Source: Pseudoips prasinana (lineage: Eukaryota > Arthropoda > Insecta > Lepidoptera > Nolidae). Taken from it: a stretch of DNA of 64,000 bases. The translations under genes and the position numbers were made by a program. The notes under the pieces are model-generated. The model saw only the letters and a list, made by a program, of their open reading frames with translations. It did no database searches and was not told where the DNA came from. Shown here piece by piece: positions 12,301 to 27,300 of this stretch. The stretch lies in the NCBI GenBank assembly GCA_951640165.1, contig OX621261.1:2852001-2916000 (forward strand). Direction: 5' to 3'. Position 1 is the stretch's first letter, and each line of letters starts with the position of its first letter.

Positions 12301-15300
12301 ATTTAATAATATGTCGAGGAACGAAATGAGGTAAATGGTTACATTTTATGTGTCTTGTTTCAATAAATTTTACATTTTGCATATGCGTACAGCTCAATTT
12401 AATAACAACAACAACATTCTTATATTTAAATATCGATTATTTTCAATAGCACTGACCAAGATATTTGTATTTGGGAGTTGACTTAGCTTATAATACAAAT
12501 TAGCTTGCATTCTAGTGGGGTTATGATCATTTCCACCTATCATAAGTACAAGATAATCCAATTTTGTTAAGGTTTTACACCATGAGACACAATGGGACAA
12601 TAATTCTTCTGTGGGAGCATCCGGTTTTAATATAGCCGTAACCAAAAAGTCATCGCCAAGGTATTGCTGTAGTTGCCATCTTATATTTTTGCCATTTTCA
12701 TCCCCTATGATCAAAACTTTTCGCTTCTCTTGGCTAGACTGTCTGATCTTCTCGTCATTATTCTGTTCAACTTGCGGTGCCATGTTATTTTCTGGGGTGT
12801 TTTGGGAGCCATCATTGTCATTCGACTCGATTATGTTAATGCTGGTACTCTTTGACTGTGTCATTGGATCTAATACTATTGGGTTACTATCATTCTGGGT
12901 GTTACATTGAGTAAGTTTGGTCTGGTGTTTATGCCTTAAACTTAAAAAACGGCAAAGTTTCATACTAACTTAGCGCCCCTGTTTTACCCCCTTGGGGGTT
13001 GAATTTCGAAAAATCCTTCCTTATTCCTTGTCTACATTATAAAGCAAACATTTGTGCAAAATTTCAGCTTTCTAGGTCCAAGGGTTTGGGCTGGGCGTTG
13101 ATGAGTCAGTCAGTCAGTCAGGACTTGTCTTTTTATTTATATAGATAGTATACTGACATTTCCTTGCCTGTATCTGTATGAGGTTATTATGTTTGTCAGG
13201 AATAACAAAGGTCTTTTTGAGTCCCTAAAAAGTAAGAGACTAAGGAATAAGCTATGTATAACTCCGCATAGAACAAGTCTTTACGATGGAAGCGTTTTCT
13301 GTATGGCCCCCAGGATATTCAATAAATTACCTCACAACCTGGCAGATTTAAAGTGCAACATTGAATTTAAGAAAAGGCTTTCTGAATACCTTTTACGTAA
13401 AGCTTTTTACACAATCAAGGAATATTTTGATGATAAATTAGGTTAAGCAAACATATTGTGTAATTATTAAATAAATTTAAAGACTTCGATTTACATTCAG
13501 TTTGTTTAATAAATTAAAATTATTTTTTTATGTGTAAGACATTTGCACGCCGAAAGGCTAATATGGAACGGTAATAATAAGTAGAAATAAGAACATTGTA
13601 AGACCCATATTTCTGCAAATAAAATAATTTGAATTTGAAATTTGAATTTGAATCTATTCTATATATGATGATGATGATGAAGAACAATTTTTGAATTTTC
13701 ACTAATCTAAAATGGATTGTATTCCAGAAAGCCGTCCACGAGAAGACTTACAGGACGAAGTGCGAGGTGTGCGGGCGCGTCGTGAGCGCGGGCAACATCA
13801 AGATCCACCTGCGCACGCACGTCAACGTGCGGCCCTACAAGTGCGGCTTCAAACACTGCACGAGGAGCTTCCGGGAAAAGGTTTCTTCTTTTTTTCATAA
13901 TACATTTATTTATTTACTCATTAACAATTTGCAATGTGTTTGAATCCGTATAGAATACATATTAATTAAATTATACAATAGAAAAAACAATAAATTAAAA
14001 TAATAACAAAACAACAAAATAAAATAATACGATACAATAGTCCACACATTAAATTTAAACAAAATAAAAACAAACTACAAAACATTAATTTGTCACGTCA
14101 TTACAAATAATATTAAGATTATTATTGGGTTTTACAATTCAGTCACAGCATAAAAACACTTCTCCAATAGGAAGGCTTTCAACCTTGTTTTAAATATGTT
14201 CGTATTGTAAACTGTTTCCATCAAAGATGCTGGTAAATTATTAAATAATTCCACTCCTTGGTACTGAGGGCAATGTTTAACAATATTTAATTTAGGAACC
14301 ATGTTATTTTTAATAGTTTTCCTTCGCTTATTCTCTCTATGATCTCTTTCTTCTTCTGTTTCCTATCTGTGTATGTATTTTGCAAAATTACTTAGAATTA
14401 AGAAAATGTATAGACTTGGTACTGTTAGTATTTTCAATTTGACAAAATATTCTCGACATGATTCCCATTGTGGTATTTTGACAATGGTTCTTATAGCGCG
14501 TTTTTAAAGAACGAAAGCTCTGTGACAATTATAATTGTAACTGTTTCCCCAGCACATGATACTATACCTCAACCTTGATTCCACAAGACCATGATATACA
14601 GCTAATAGGTGTTTAATGTCAATTTGATCCCTTAAGCTTCTTAATGCATAACAAGCTGATGATAGATTCGAGTCAATAGTCGCCAACTCTTGCTTCCAAT
14701 TTAAGCTTGAATCAATAGTGATTCCTAAAAACTTGACGTTATTTGCTAAAAGAACTTTTTGACCATTTAGGTATATATCTGTGTGGTCTTTATTTCGTGC
14801 TGTGGTTCTAAATAATAAAAGGTTTGTCTTATTTGTATTTATTATTAAATTATTAGCTGAGAACCATTCACAAAGACGTTCTAGGGTTTTGTTCACTTTA
14901 GTAGTCAAAGTTTCTAAATCGCGTGCACTTATTACTACATTTGTGTCGTCTGCAAAAACAACTAATTTAACGTCCGGTTGTCTACTATTTATGTAATTGA
15001 GCAGGTCATTTGTGAAAATTATGTATAATACGGGACCCAGGATGGAACCTTGAGGTACTCCGCGTTTAATGCCAACCATTTTTGACTTGTACACAACTTC
15101 ATGATTTCTTTCATCAATATTTTTAATTTCAACATACATTCTCCTGTTCTTTAAGTATGATGTCATAAATGTTAAGGCTTTTCCTCGAACACCATAATAT
15201 TCCAATTTTGAAATAAGGAGATCATTGTCAATTGTGTCAAAAGCGGAACTTAAATCTATAAAGAGCCCAGCTACTTTCAATTTATTATTTAGATTACTAA

Positions 15301-18300
15301 TTATATCGTTGATTAGTGTACTTATTGCGTCTGAGGTTCTTATGCCTTTCTGATAACCAAACTGCCTGGAATTTATTACCTTTTTTAAATTAAAATGTGA
15401 TATTAGCCTGCTTTTAATAATGTTTTCTAATAATTTCGATATCGTCGGAAGTAGTATGGGCCTATAGTTTTTCGGATCTGTTTTTCCGCCCTTCTTAAAG
15501 ATTGGTACTACTTTAGCCAACTTAAGTTGATCTGGGAAAATACTCATCTATACATTTATTGAAGAAACCAGAAAGTGGGGACGCCAATAAATCTATATTT
15601 TCCTTAACTATTCATATAGGAAGACCATCATAGCCACAACTACTCTTGCTAGCCATTTTATGAACGATTTTTTTTATTTCGTCAGTCGATGTCGATTTTA
15701 TCGTTATTTCATTTACAACCCTTGAAGTTGTTTTTTCCATAAATTGCATAGCCCTGTCTCTCTGATTTACCATACTTGAGTTGACAAACAAATCAACGAA
15801 TGCATCGGCAACCTCTTGGGGATCTTTCGTCATTCTGTTGTACAACACATCTACATAATCAGTATGTAGTGTTAATTCCGCTAATTGTCAGTTTAATCAT
15901 GCTGGGATGCAATTTGCACCGCCCTCCCGCCCACAAAATGTGCACATGCAAGAAGGACAATATAAAAAGCAAATTACATGCGCCAGTACGATACCCAACA
16001 CGTGTTTCAATCCTCCATGGACCATCCTTAAGGGCTGCTAACTCGTCGAGTATTCGAATGAGTCTAAATTTGTATTTTGGTTAAGGGGCTTTTTACAGTC
16101 CACTAGCGCCGCCAATCGAAAAAATGTCATAACTCGTAAAGAGATTCAAAAATACAAAATGTGGTCTATTATTACTGTAGAAAAGGCAATAACATAATTT
16201 TATAACACATTGTCAACACTTGAAATATAGCTGTTTAGCTAAATCGTGCATTTGTAACAAAAACGGCCGTTTATGTTTTGAATGCACGATTTAGCTAAAC
16301 AGCTATATTTCAAGTGTTGATAAGGTGTTATACAATTACGTTATTGCCTTTTCCACAGTAATAATAGAACATATTTTGTATTTTTGATTCTATTTACGAG
16401 TTATGACATTTTTTCGATTGGCGGCGCTAGTGGCCTGTAATAGGCCTCTTAACGCGTGATTCCATTACATCTTATTTTGTTATTCATTAAAATACCGGCA
16501 AAGTGCGAGTCGGGCTCGCGCACCAAGGATTCCGTACCTTTTCTCAATATTTTACGAAATATTTATAATTGCAGAACTATTAATCTAATATAGACAGAAC
16601 CATTCAGACAATATGTATTAAAATATAGCTTACAGTATAAATTTCAATAATTACATTTTAAAAATAATATCTTTATTAATAACTTAATAAAAGCTAGCTT
16701 AATATCATTGCTAAGATCATAAGTTTTGCTGACGATACCGTCCTACTCTTTAGCGCCAACACATTGAGCGAAGTATTTGCCACTGCCCAGACGGGCTTTA
16801 ATGTTGAATCACAATGGCTTCAAGAAAAAACTAAATACATTACCTTCTCGCTAACGAACTCATCAATACCATCATTAACGTACAACATTAAATCTCACAA
16901 ATGCCCCGAACCACACAGACAGCCATGTAATTGACAACATTTCAAAACTGACACCACCTTAAAACAAAAATACCGTTTCTTTATTATTTTTTTTATATTT
17001 TTTTATTGTTTAATTTCTGAGGAAAAGAATAAAAACTAAAAATGGTGTGATGACGTCACTAATGCGGCGGACGAGGTAGTTTCCTTTGCCTAAGCATTCC
17101 AATGTTTTAAACGAAAACATTAACGTCAAACAAGACATGTCAAATTGTCAATTGTCACTCACGGTTTTAAATTTCGTTTCATGGTGACTTAATGAAACAT
17201 AATAAGGATAATAACACTGGAAACGAATTTAATATTGACGATTTTAATTTAACTTGAAATTGAAAACATTAAACAAACGTAAACAAGTTTAGGCGCCAAC
17301 GAGTTTGACAAGACAGTGATTTTTTTTGACGGGTTACTTTAAAGCAAAGATCGATTGTTATTCCACCGTTATTATGACGTCATTTGCTGCTTACGTCTTT
17401 TTAGAATACATCGAATTTCAAAGTTGAAATCATGAATGAAAAGTTCATTATTTTGCAAAAAGAAAAAAGATGGCTGTCCTAGTTTTATATTTACTTTTAA
17501 ATAACGCAATAATACATGCCAGTTAAAAATATGAAATGTTGTCAATTTGTTTATTTCAATTAACTTATCAAACTATTATTATTATTAGCCAAACACTTCC
17601 ATATTATCCTAGTTTATTAAAATAATTAAAGCTAACTTAAAATCTAAACTCTAAAAGTATCAAAATCGAAATTCGTGCCAGTGGGTATCGTTCCTAGAAT
17701 GCTGGCAGCATTGCCACGTTGTATAGCAATGCTCAGTTGTTGAGCGAAATATAGGCCAGCATTCCGGGAACGTGTCGTTTCTCCTAGTCGAGCTGCCGTT
17801 TCTCTATAGATTTCTTTAGCCCCCGGTCCCCACGGCCCCAAAGTTTCAACCCCAAAAGGCGTAAATATATAACCGCTACCAAGCGTGCTATATTTGCGCC
17901 TCTTAAGGCTCTCAGCTGATTCAGCCGCCGCACCGGCCCTTGTTTGAGTCCCGGCAAGATGAGATGGCGCTAGGGTGTCCACGCAGGTAGCGTCCCACAC
18001 CAAAGGCCGGCCCATCTTCCATGGGATGAGAGTCATACCATCGGGTCTTTTCCCATCGTCGCGCAATAAACCTGACGGCTCTAAAATAGCGGCGTAGTTT
18101 GCGGTGGTAAAAGCCCGGCGGATGATGTCATTTAGACTGGCGTGGCGGGGAATCCGCCCAGCACTTTTGCTGCATGATAACCCGTGGTGACCGAGCTGGC
18201 CGACGGCAACTCCACACTGGCAACGATGCGGTGCACAGCACGATGCGCCCAAACGTAGGGAAACTGCAATTCGGAAAGAGGTGCCGTCCATTAAAGTGCC

Positions 18301-21300
18301 TGTGTTAGGCGATGGAAGGGCCTGAAGCCACAAACCCGACTCCCATTCTGCAACGGCTACAAGACGGGCACGATCTGCGGGGCTAGAATGCGTTTGTATG
18401 AGTTGCTTCCGTACTAGCTCGCAGAGCGGCCCGTCCCATTGTCGCTGGTATGAAGTGTTGGTTGGGAAATCAGTGTTGGGGCAAGCTAAACACCATGCAC
18501 TCCTGGCCTCCGCCATGTTACTTACGTTTAAATTATTTAAAGACGTCGCAATAATTTTTTGGGTTAAAATTTATGAACGGAGGAGAGGAATACAGGAAGA
18601 GCGACATCGGAAATAGCCCTGACGCCAAGACCCCCCAATCGCACTGGGAGTGAAGCCTGCAACCATGCTCGCTCTTCAAAATTTATGTTCAAAACGGTTG
18701 CCAAAGTCTTTTTCACGATGTTGTCTAAGTTTTGTAGTAACTCAGTGTGCTTCCAAAGTTGACAACATCGCAAAATATATGTAAAATTAGGCACGAAAAG
18801 ACACAATTTTAAAATAGTAAAAGCCATGTGCATATTTATTTTTGATAATCGGTCGGAGCACTCTACAAAATTTTGAATTTTGGTATCGATAAAAGAAGGA
18901 ATGAATTCGTCAAAGATAGGAGAGCCCAAAAGACACAACGAAAATTTGTCAATAATTTTTATATTCGGAGCCAAAATGTTAAATTTATTGATTACCAAAT
19001 CTTTGGAAGGGCAGTCGTCTGAAACAAAAAGCTCACATTTGGAAAAATTTAGTTCCAGACCTATGTGGCGAAACTCTTCTATTAGAAAACATAGGTCATT
19101 ATAAACCGTCTCAACTTCACCGGAAATCGTCCCATCATCCAAATACCAAACATTAAGCTTGGATTGAAGACGTTGAATGATGGGATGAATGGCAAGGCTA
19201 AATATTGCTGGACCAAGAGGATCACCTTGACTTGGCATCCAACAGCGGAAGAAATTTCGTTGCCGAGATACGTCAATTTTGAAGGTGAACTGTAACATTG
19301 CCAGATAAAATTATATAAATTTGGGATTTTGTCCTTTACTTGTGTCAGTAGAGCTCCCCTATCCACCGAGTTGAAGGCATTCTTCAGATCCACCTTAAGC
19401 AGCACCTCTCCCCGGTTTTGTTCTAGAAACGTCCGCACGGAATGAACAGCGGCTTCACAACCACCTCGCGAACCAAAACCAAGCTGCACGGGCTGAAATA
19501 GATCCGATAAATGAGAACTTGTTTTTTTGCAGCAAGTTTTGGCTGCGAGGCGTCGATAAGTCATTCCGACGGCGATAGGTCGTATTCCACCGTCTTTCTT
19601 TTTAAGGGCACAAAGATTGGCACCATAAAGTACTTCGGTGACATCTGTATTGACCCGACCCGACAACATGAGGGTGACCAGAGCCGTCAAATCCTTCAAA
19701 AGCGTATCTCCAGTATCACCACTCACTCCGCTCAGTAAATCTTTTAGATGTTGTGGTCTGAGGCCATCTAAACCACCTGCGAAGGCGCTCTGGAAAGACT
19801 CAACGGCAGCAGCCACTTCCTGGGTGGTCACTTCGACGTCACCAAAGTCTTCCGGTACCTCGGGAAGTTGGTGACCAGCAAAGAAAGGCGGATGTTTTCC
19901 CTTTAACATTAAAAAAGTTTCTTCGTTAGAGGGCGCCATTGTATCGCTGGAGAACAAAATTCGTGCAGCACCTTTTATATCTCCATCACCAACTCTGCTC
20001 TCTACAGCTCTATAGGTAGCAGAGTCGGTAACATGCCTTGAAGAAAAATTTATTGGGGTGCAAACTTACAGCCGAACGTAAATTTTGTTCATCCGTTATG
20101 CCATACCTCACGCAGTTTTCTTTTACTCTTGTAGTCAACGATTTTTTATTATTTATTTCACGCTTGACGTGAAGTACGGCATATGGGAAAAATATCAAAT
20201 GTTCCCAGGCGCGCTCTGTGTTTGTATCAATCACAGCCTTAATGTACTTTGATAAAGCAGCGGCGACAGAGAGGCGAGCACCGCGAGGTATTCGTTTTAA
20301 AATAGGTTTCGTAATTTTACATTGCGAAAGAGTTTTCCAAAAGAATTGATCGGGTGTAGACGTATTATTTTGGGTGTCGTAACAATTTGGAGCCGAAAGA
20401 GGTAGTTTAATATTTTTGTGACTTCTTCCCTGGTGTATTTTTAAGCCTCTCTGCCCCTTGAAAAGACGTGCCTGGGAACATTCAGGGCACTGCACTAAGT
20501 TCTCCAGTGAAACAATATTTTGCACATTGCTGGTCTGAACGCACCGTGTCATGTCCGGGGTATCAATAATATTTAATATAAGATTAACAACTCAAAAAAT
20601 AATAAAATAATAACTCCTGAAATAAAAACTATAAACATAAATAATTAAAAATGACACAATTACACCACACGAATGTCTTTTTGATGTCCTCTATTGCGCA
20701 GACTCCGAGACAGACAGCGTCTTTATATAACTGTTTGATTGGACGCTTGCCTTTGCTGGCTGCATCCTGGCCAATCACTAAAATGGGAATTGCCATAGCA
20801 ACCAAATGTCGTTTGGTGAGCGGTTTCAAAACCATCTGTTATTATAATTAGTAATAAAAATTTTATAAAACGCAAACGCAGCGACGCCCGTATTCTCCAC
20901 TGCCTACCGGAACTTAAAATTGTTCAGAGGAATAACGCATCGCATCAAAAGGCACTACTTTCGGCCTAAAATTATTTATTTTGATGGACGACAGTTCGCA
21001 TCGGTCGTGTCAATTTTCTTTTTTTGTTTGTTTTATTTTCAAGTCTAAACCACTGAACGGATTTATGTTGTCAATTGCCCTAATCTTCAAATTACGAACG
21101 AAATAAAATACATTGGTAATTGGTATTTATGTGGTTATTGATAAAAACTTAAAATTTGACAAACAGTGATCTCTGTAACCTAATATATGTGTTTAAGACT
21201 CTCAGAGCGGTGGCTGATGAACAACTCAAAAAGTCGGTGTATTATGCTCTTGCCCAATCTTTGCTTTCTTACTGCATTACCTCTTGGGGTGGTGCACCAA

Positions 21301-24300
21301 AATGTAGGATGATACAGATAGAGCGGGCTCAAAGGGCCATTCTAAAGGTATCATATTCTCTACCATACCGACACCCTACAACTCTGTTATAAGACATGTA
21401 ACGTAATTAACGCTCACCCTCAGACACCCCAATTAGAATATTATGTTGTAATCATAATACATACACTGAATTTTTAATTTAACATGTATATGCATTGTTA
21501 TTTACTAAATTGGTTTCTTGGAATAAAGTTAATTTTTCTTTATTCTGTATTGAATGATGGAATTTGTATGAATACAAATAAACTTCGATTTTAGAAGTCT
21601 TATTACTTTGATTTACGGTCCACTTCAATGCGTTTTGACTGTACAGGGTTAATATGACAATAATTTACGTAATTTTAATTATTTTGGAATTAAAAATTAC
21701 CTATATTAAAAATGATATAAATCGATTCAGTAAACGTTTCTGAACAAACTATTCTCAGGATGTGCGTTAATTAAGTTACAAGTTGTATAAAGAGGCAAAT
21801 TTATATTTATAAAAAACATATAACTAAAGCAACACTCTCAGCTTTAATTTGACCCGTCGCTCTGTAGAGATAAACGACGGTTCAGACCTGTTGATAGACC
21901 ATGTACTCACTTGAAATCTGTGGTAGCAAAGAGGTTCTTCTATCGTCTTGGTGTTTCTTGTACAATCAAATTAATAAAAAAACTGCCTATGTACCATCTA
22001 ACTGCGAATAAATGCAATAATGAAATAACAACTTGGCTCTAGGCACTGACCTATGACGATACTGAGAAGCTTTTGACCAATCTGACATAAACTTTAATAT
22101 AATAAAAAAAAACATTTATAAATACAATATACCTGGTATCGTTGTGCAAAAAGTAAAAATAGTAAAAAAATACTTATAAGTGTATCCACAAAAACACCTC
22201 ACACACTCACATACCACACACACACACACACACACACGCTCATACACACACTCAAACACTTTTATTTTATTTTTCTCATATTTTATACCGTTAATATGGT
22301 CAATACTCCAAAGGGTGGGGGACCTGGTGACCTGAAATACAGGCCTTCTAGAGCCTAGTTTGGGCATCAGTCTTCCACAATATTTTTGTTTTATGTTGTA
22401 CAATTTTCAATGTCTGTAACCATAACACTATGTACCATATTATAATATTGTAGAGAGAAATAAATAATATTGATTGATTGCTTGCTATTATAAAATAAAT
22501 GTTATTAATGTTTTCATACAATCCGTGTACCTAAATATCTATATGTAACTAGAAATAATTATGTATACTTAACTAACTACAAACATGTTCTGACTATTTA
22601 CAAGCGCTTTTTAAAACACTACGTGAAAAATAATCCTTTTTTATTTTATTTATTCGCTCAAAGAGCGGCCCGACTGGGGAAGTACCTCCACCTTACAGAA
22701 GACATTCCTTAATAATAACAATAATAATTTAACGCTGTGTTTCCGAGTGTGAGTAAAGTCACCAGAGCTCATTGTGGTGCGGGGAAGGGTCAGCGACACT
22801 AGTTTGCTGACTCTTAAAGGCCGGCAACGCACCCGCGACTCCACTGGTGTTGCGAGTGTCCATGGGCGGCGGTGATCACTTACCATCAGGTGACCTACTT
22901 GCTTGTTTGTCGCCCTCTGATATAACAAAATAATAATAAATGAAATTTGTTCCAGGGTGACCTCAAGAAGCACAGTTTGATCCACTATCCGTCTAAACAA
23001 TTCCGTTGTGGTATTTGCGGGCGAAAGTTCGCGAGAAAAGAGCGCCTAAACGCACATACAGCTCAGCATCTACCTGATAGCCACTCTGTGCAGTGCGATT
23101 ATTGTATGAAAACGTAAGTATTATTGTTTTAAAAGAAATTGTTACCGCGCCATCTACCGAGTGCCGCGCGCACTCACCAATAAAAACGTCATCACTAGCA
23201 TGAAGTGAGGAGCGACACTGCGACCTCTACGGGCTGGCTACAACAAGCAACGAAAGCGAACTTCACGTATCTTCCATTACGAATCCTACCACCATACCAG
23301 CGCCAGCTATAATTTTTTATAATTAATATATCGTATGTACTTGCATTTAAATAATAAATATAGCTGCATTAACGAAAGGAAGTCGAATGATTTATCGCCA
23401 AGGTCGCAGCGGTCGCTCCTCACTTCACGCTAGTGATGACGTTTTTATTGATAAGTGCGCGCGGCACTCGGTAGATGGCGCGGTAACACTAAATATGAAA
23501 CAATTAAGAAAAACCCGGCCAAGTGCGAGTTGGACTCGCGCACGAAGGGTTCCGTACCATTATCTATAAAAACGAGCAAAAAATAGACGTTCGTTGTATG
23601 GGAGCTCCCTTAAATATTTATTTTATTTTGTTTTTTTAGTATTTGTTGTTATAGCGGCAACAGAAATACATCATCTGTGAACATTTCAACTGTCTTACTA
23701 TCACGGTTCATGAGATACAGCCTGGTGACAGACGGACAGACAGACAGACAGCGAAGTCTTAGTAATAGGGTCCCGTTTTACCTTTTGGTTACGGAACCCT
23801 AAAAAAAGTAGGCAAAAATGAAAATAAAATCAAGCTATGACAATCACAATGACAAAAGAGAAAGCTTGGTTGACAAATGCTTGTTTTCATACCAGAAGTC
23901 GTGGGTTTGATTCCCACCCAGGACAGATATTTTTGTGCATGAACATGTCTGTTTGTCCTGAGTCTGGGTGTAATTATGTATATAAGTATGTAGTTACAAA
24001 AGATAAATAGTATATGTAGTATATCAGTTATCTGGTTTCCATAGTACAAGCTCTGCTTAGTTTGGGATCACAAGGCCGTGTGCGAATAATTTCCCAAGAT
24101 ATTATTAATATTATATTTTTGCTGTAATTTTTTTTTATACAAACCTCCTGACAATAATGAACACATCTATACATATAATAAAATCGTAGGAAAGTCAAAA
24201 CTGTACATTGAATTTTTTTTTTTAAAGGATACTTGGGGCGTCATCTACAATCGATATCGAAGCCAAAAATATAGTTTTTAGAATGTTTGTCTGTTTGTCG

Positions 24301-27300
24301 GTATGTATGTCCGGGCTAAACTCAAAAAGTACTGCATGGATTTACTTCAAATTTTAGATGAATATTACTAAGAGGTCGGGTCAACCTATAGGCTACATAT
24401 TATCACGCTTTCACCTACGGGGGAGGAGCTGTGATAATTTATAAAATTAAACGCGGGTAAAACCGCGGAGTACCGCTAGTTTTCAATAAAATTCTAATAT
24501 TATTTGTTTTTTTTTTTCTTTTCAGTAACAATTTAGATTGTATTTGAACATTTACTAAATAATTTAATTAATTAACATAGCAAACATGTGCATGATTTAT
24601 TTTTATTATTGTCTTTGGTTACAGATATGCGAACAAAATGGCGTTAGGTGGTCATATAAAAAGGAAACACGGCAAAAACTCGGAACAGTATATTTGCGAT
24701 GATTGCGGCATTGTAGTATATAGTAAGAGGAATATTACTGCGCACCTGCAATATGGACATGGCAGTGTGGAGGTAAGTGCTATTCTACTAGCTCTACTAA
24801 CAGAAATGTTGCTGCAAAACTTGGATCATTGGCGTCAGGTTGCAAACTTATCGGTTTTCTACAAGCAGTTTCATGAAGAAAGAGCTCAAGACCTCCATGA
24901 ACTTATCCCTCTTTCCCCCTTTTTTCATCAGACTACAAGGCGTCGGGAGGGTCTCCACCGTTTTTTTTTGAGATCCCATTATGCCGTACGCTTTGCTTTT
25001 TCCTTCATCATACGCACAGTTATGCTGTGGGACACCCTCCCGAATGTCTTAATTGTCGTAATAGTAATGATATTTCATCATCATCATCATAACGGTCACC
25101 GTAGCCTAGTTGGTAGTGCTCCTGCCTACGAAGCTGGTGGTCCTGGGTTCGAATCCCGGTAAGTGCAAATATTTGTGTGATGAGCACGAATATTTGTTTC
25201 TGAGTCATGGATGTTTTCTATGTATATAAGTATTTATCTATCTATATAAGTATGTATATCGTCGCCTGGTACCCATAGTACAAGCTTTGCTTAGTTTGGG
25301 GCTAGGATGATCTGTGTGACATTGTTCCCAGATATTATTATTATAGCTGTAAAAACAGCTGGACAAAAGCCTCCCTCAAGAATCTTGGGGGGGATATGCC
25401 TTAATCGCCACGCTTGGCAGACGGGTTGGCGATCGCAGTAAGATGGTCATAGTACTCAGAGAGACGCTGCTGCCCGTCCTCTGGGAGATATTGCCTCGGG
25501 TCTACTTCTACGCCCCCCCCACGGGATGAGATGGGGTGATGATATTCCGTCCGATATTCGCCTGCCGTCACCACATAGCTTGTATTAAGTTTTGTCAAAG
25601 AGATTATGCTTAAGTCTAATTATCGAAATTTATAGTTTAAGCTATATTTTACTACATATTGACTGAATGGTTCTGTCTATATTAAGGTACGAATTCAATA
25701 TTATTATTGCGGACCTTGTGTTTATAACGGCGGTCGCGCTTATATATATATATATAAAATTTAAATAATTCATTCATTCATTTTATCTATATATATAACT
25801 GTAATGTTATAACTCAACAATGCCTTTACCGATTTGGCTAATTTTGGTCTTGAATTATTCGTGGAAGTCCAGGGAAGGTTTGTACGTAGAGAAAATAAAA
25901 AAAAGTCTTGAAAAAGTGTAAACTTAACATCTTTTAGCAATTTAAAAATTTTTTTTGTTTGTATAAATGAACTTAATAATTTTTTTTTTTATTACTATGC
26001 CTTATACGTAGCGAAGCACGTACCGGACCGCTAGTTAAATATATTGGGAACCATAAATTTATTTGTTCTTTCCCCATAATAGTTAGTCACTCTTAGTTTA
26101 GTTAGCATTGTTGTAATGTTACCACCGGATCCAATGCGCCCCAACTGAGAAGACCCAGCGAAACAAACTCATTCTTATTGTTTTCTTGAAGAACGGCAAC
26201 GCACCCGCGACTCCTCTGGTGTTGCGAGTGTCCATGGGCGGCGGTGATCACTTACCATCAGGTGACCCACTTGCTCGTTTGTCGTCCTCTGATATAAAAT
26301 AAAAATCTTCTTGATGTCTGTATGTTCGACTAATGTTGGTCCATGGTGCGCCGAGGACGGGCCAGTTCAAACACCATTTTGTGTTTATATTTATTTTATT
26401 ATTATTTTTCTATTTTTAATCTTTTTCTTATTTACTAGCTGTGCCCCGCGGTTGTACCCGCGTTAAATGATTACTGCTCCTCCCCCGTAGGTGATAGCGT
26501 GATAATATGTAGCCTATATGTTGACCCGACCTCTTAGTAATATTCATGCGAAATTGGAAGTTAATCCATGCTGTACTTTTTGAGTTTAGCCCGGACATAC
26601 ATACAGACAAACAGTCACACAGACAAAAATTCTAAAAACTATATTTTTGGCTTCGATATCGATTGTAGATCACGCCGTAAGTATCGTTTAAAAAAAATAT
26701 TCAATGTACAGTTTTGACTTTCCTACGATTTTATTATATGTATAGATTTCTAATTTATACATTTTATTTTTAATATATTAATGTGTTGGGATGTGTGTAA
26801 TGTACCTGAAAATAAATGGATTTATTATTATTAATTTACAGGAGACGAAATGTAAGATTTGTCTGTTGATTTGTGAAGACAACTCCAAATTGAGGACACA
26901 TTATTTGAGCAAGCACAATGTGAAGTACGTCCTGCTAGGGCAAGAGTAAGTCATATATTTACGTTTAAAAACTAACAAACAAATATATATTAATAACTAG
27001 ATGTGCCCCGCAGTTTTACCCGCGTTAAACTTTATATATTATAGCCTACAAGCTGCGTTTAAGTAGTTTTGGCGTAAAAGAGTAACAAACACACATCTAT
27101 ACTCACAAACGTTCGCATTTATAATATTAGTAGGATGTGTACCTCTAGCGGTTTTGGCAGTGCACGCCGGAATAGCTCGCAGATGGTAGATTTTTTCCGA
27201 CACTTATCGTCATATTTCGAACAATTCACACAATATCTTTATAAATTGTAGCCTATGTGTTATTCTGATGTATAAGCTATATTATTGTAAAGTTTCATTA

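Larger units (their letters stand above)
8931..12930 (-). mobile_element. CR1-like LINE, nearly full length
   Basis: ORF1 is at 12128-12930 (one frameshift), ORF2 is at 9229-12183, then a 3' UTR and a short terminal repeat near 8931-8950 (CTTTTGAATCTTTGAATC on the - strand). It lies inside a Helitron: host Helitron sequence ends near 8930 and resumes around 12931, so the LINE 5' end is probably truncated within or near the start of ORF1. A short tail repeat instead of poly(A), and an esterase-like ORF1, point to CR1. Confidence 0.8.
7677..13145 (-). mobile_element. Helitron interrupted by a nested LINE
   Basis: On the - strand it begins A|TCTATATAAATAAAAAGAC at 13145 and ends CGCGGACAAAGTCGCGGGC..AGCTAG|T at 7677. 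Internal Helitron sequence includes tandem units of about 130 bp around GGTGGAATTTCCAAAAA (near 8720 and 8858, and as GGTTGAATTTCGAAAAA near 13000). A LINE occupies 8931-12930. Without the LINE the Helitron is about 1.5 kb and has no Rep/helicase ORF. Its removal fuses the LINE halves at 7676 and 13146 in frame. Confidence 0.75.

Noticed and set aside
12910..12963. ATG at 12963 as the start of LINE ORF1
   Set aside because: The first codons lie in host Helitron sequence (compare CTTAAACTTAAAAAACGG with the Helitron repeats at 8660 and 8790), so the start is accidental.
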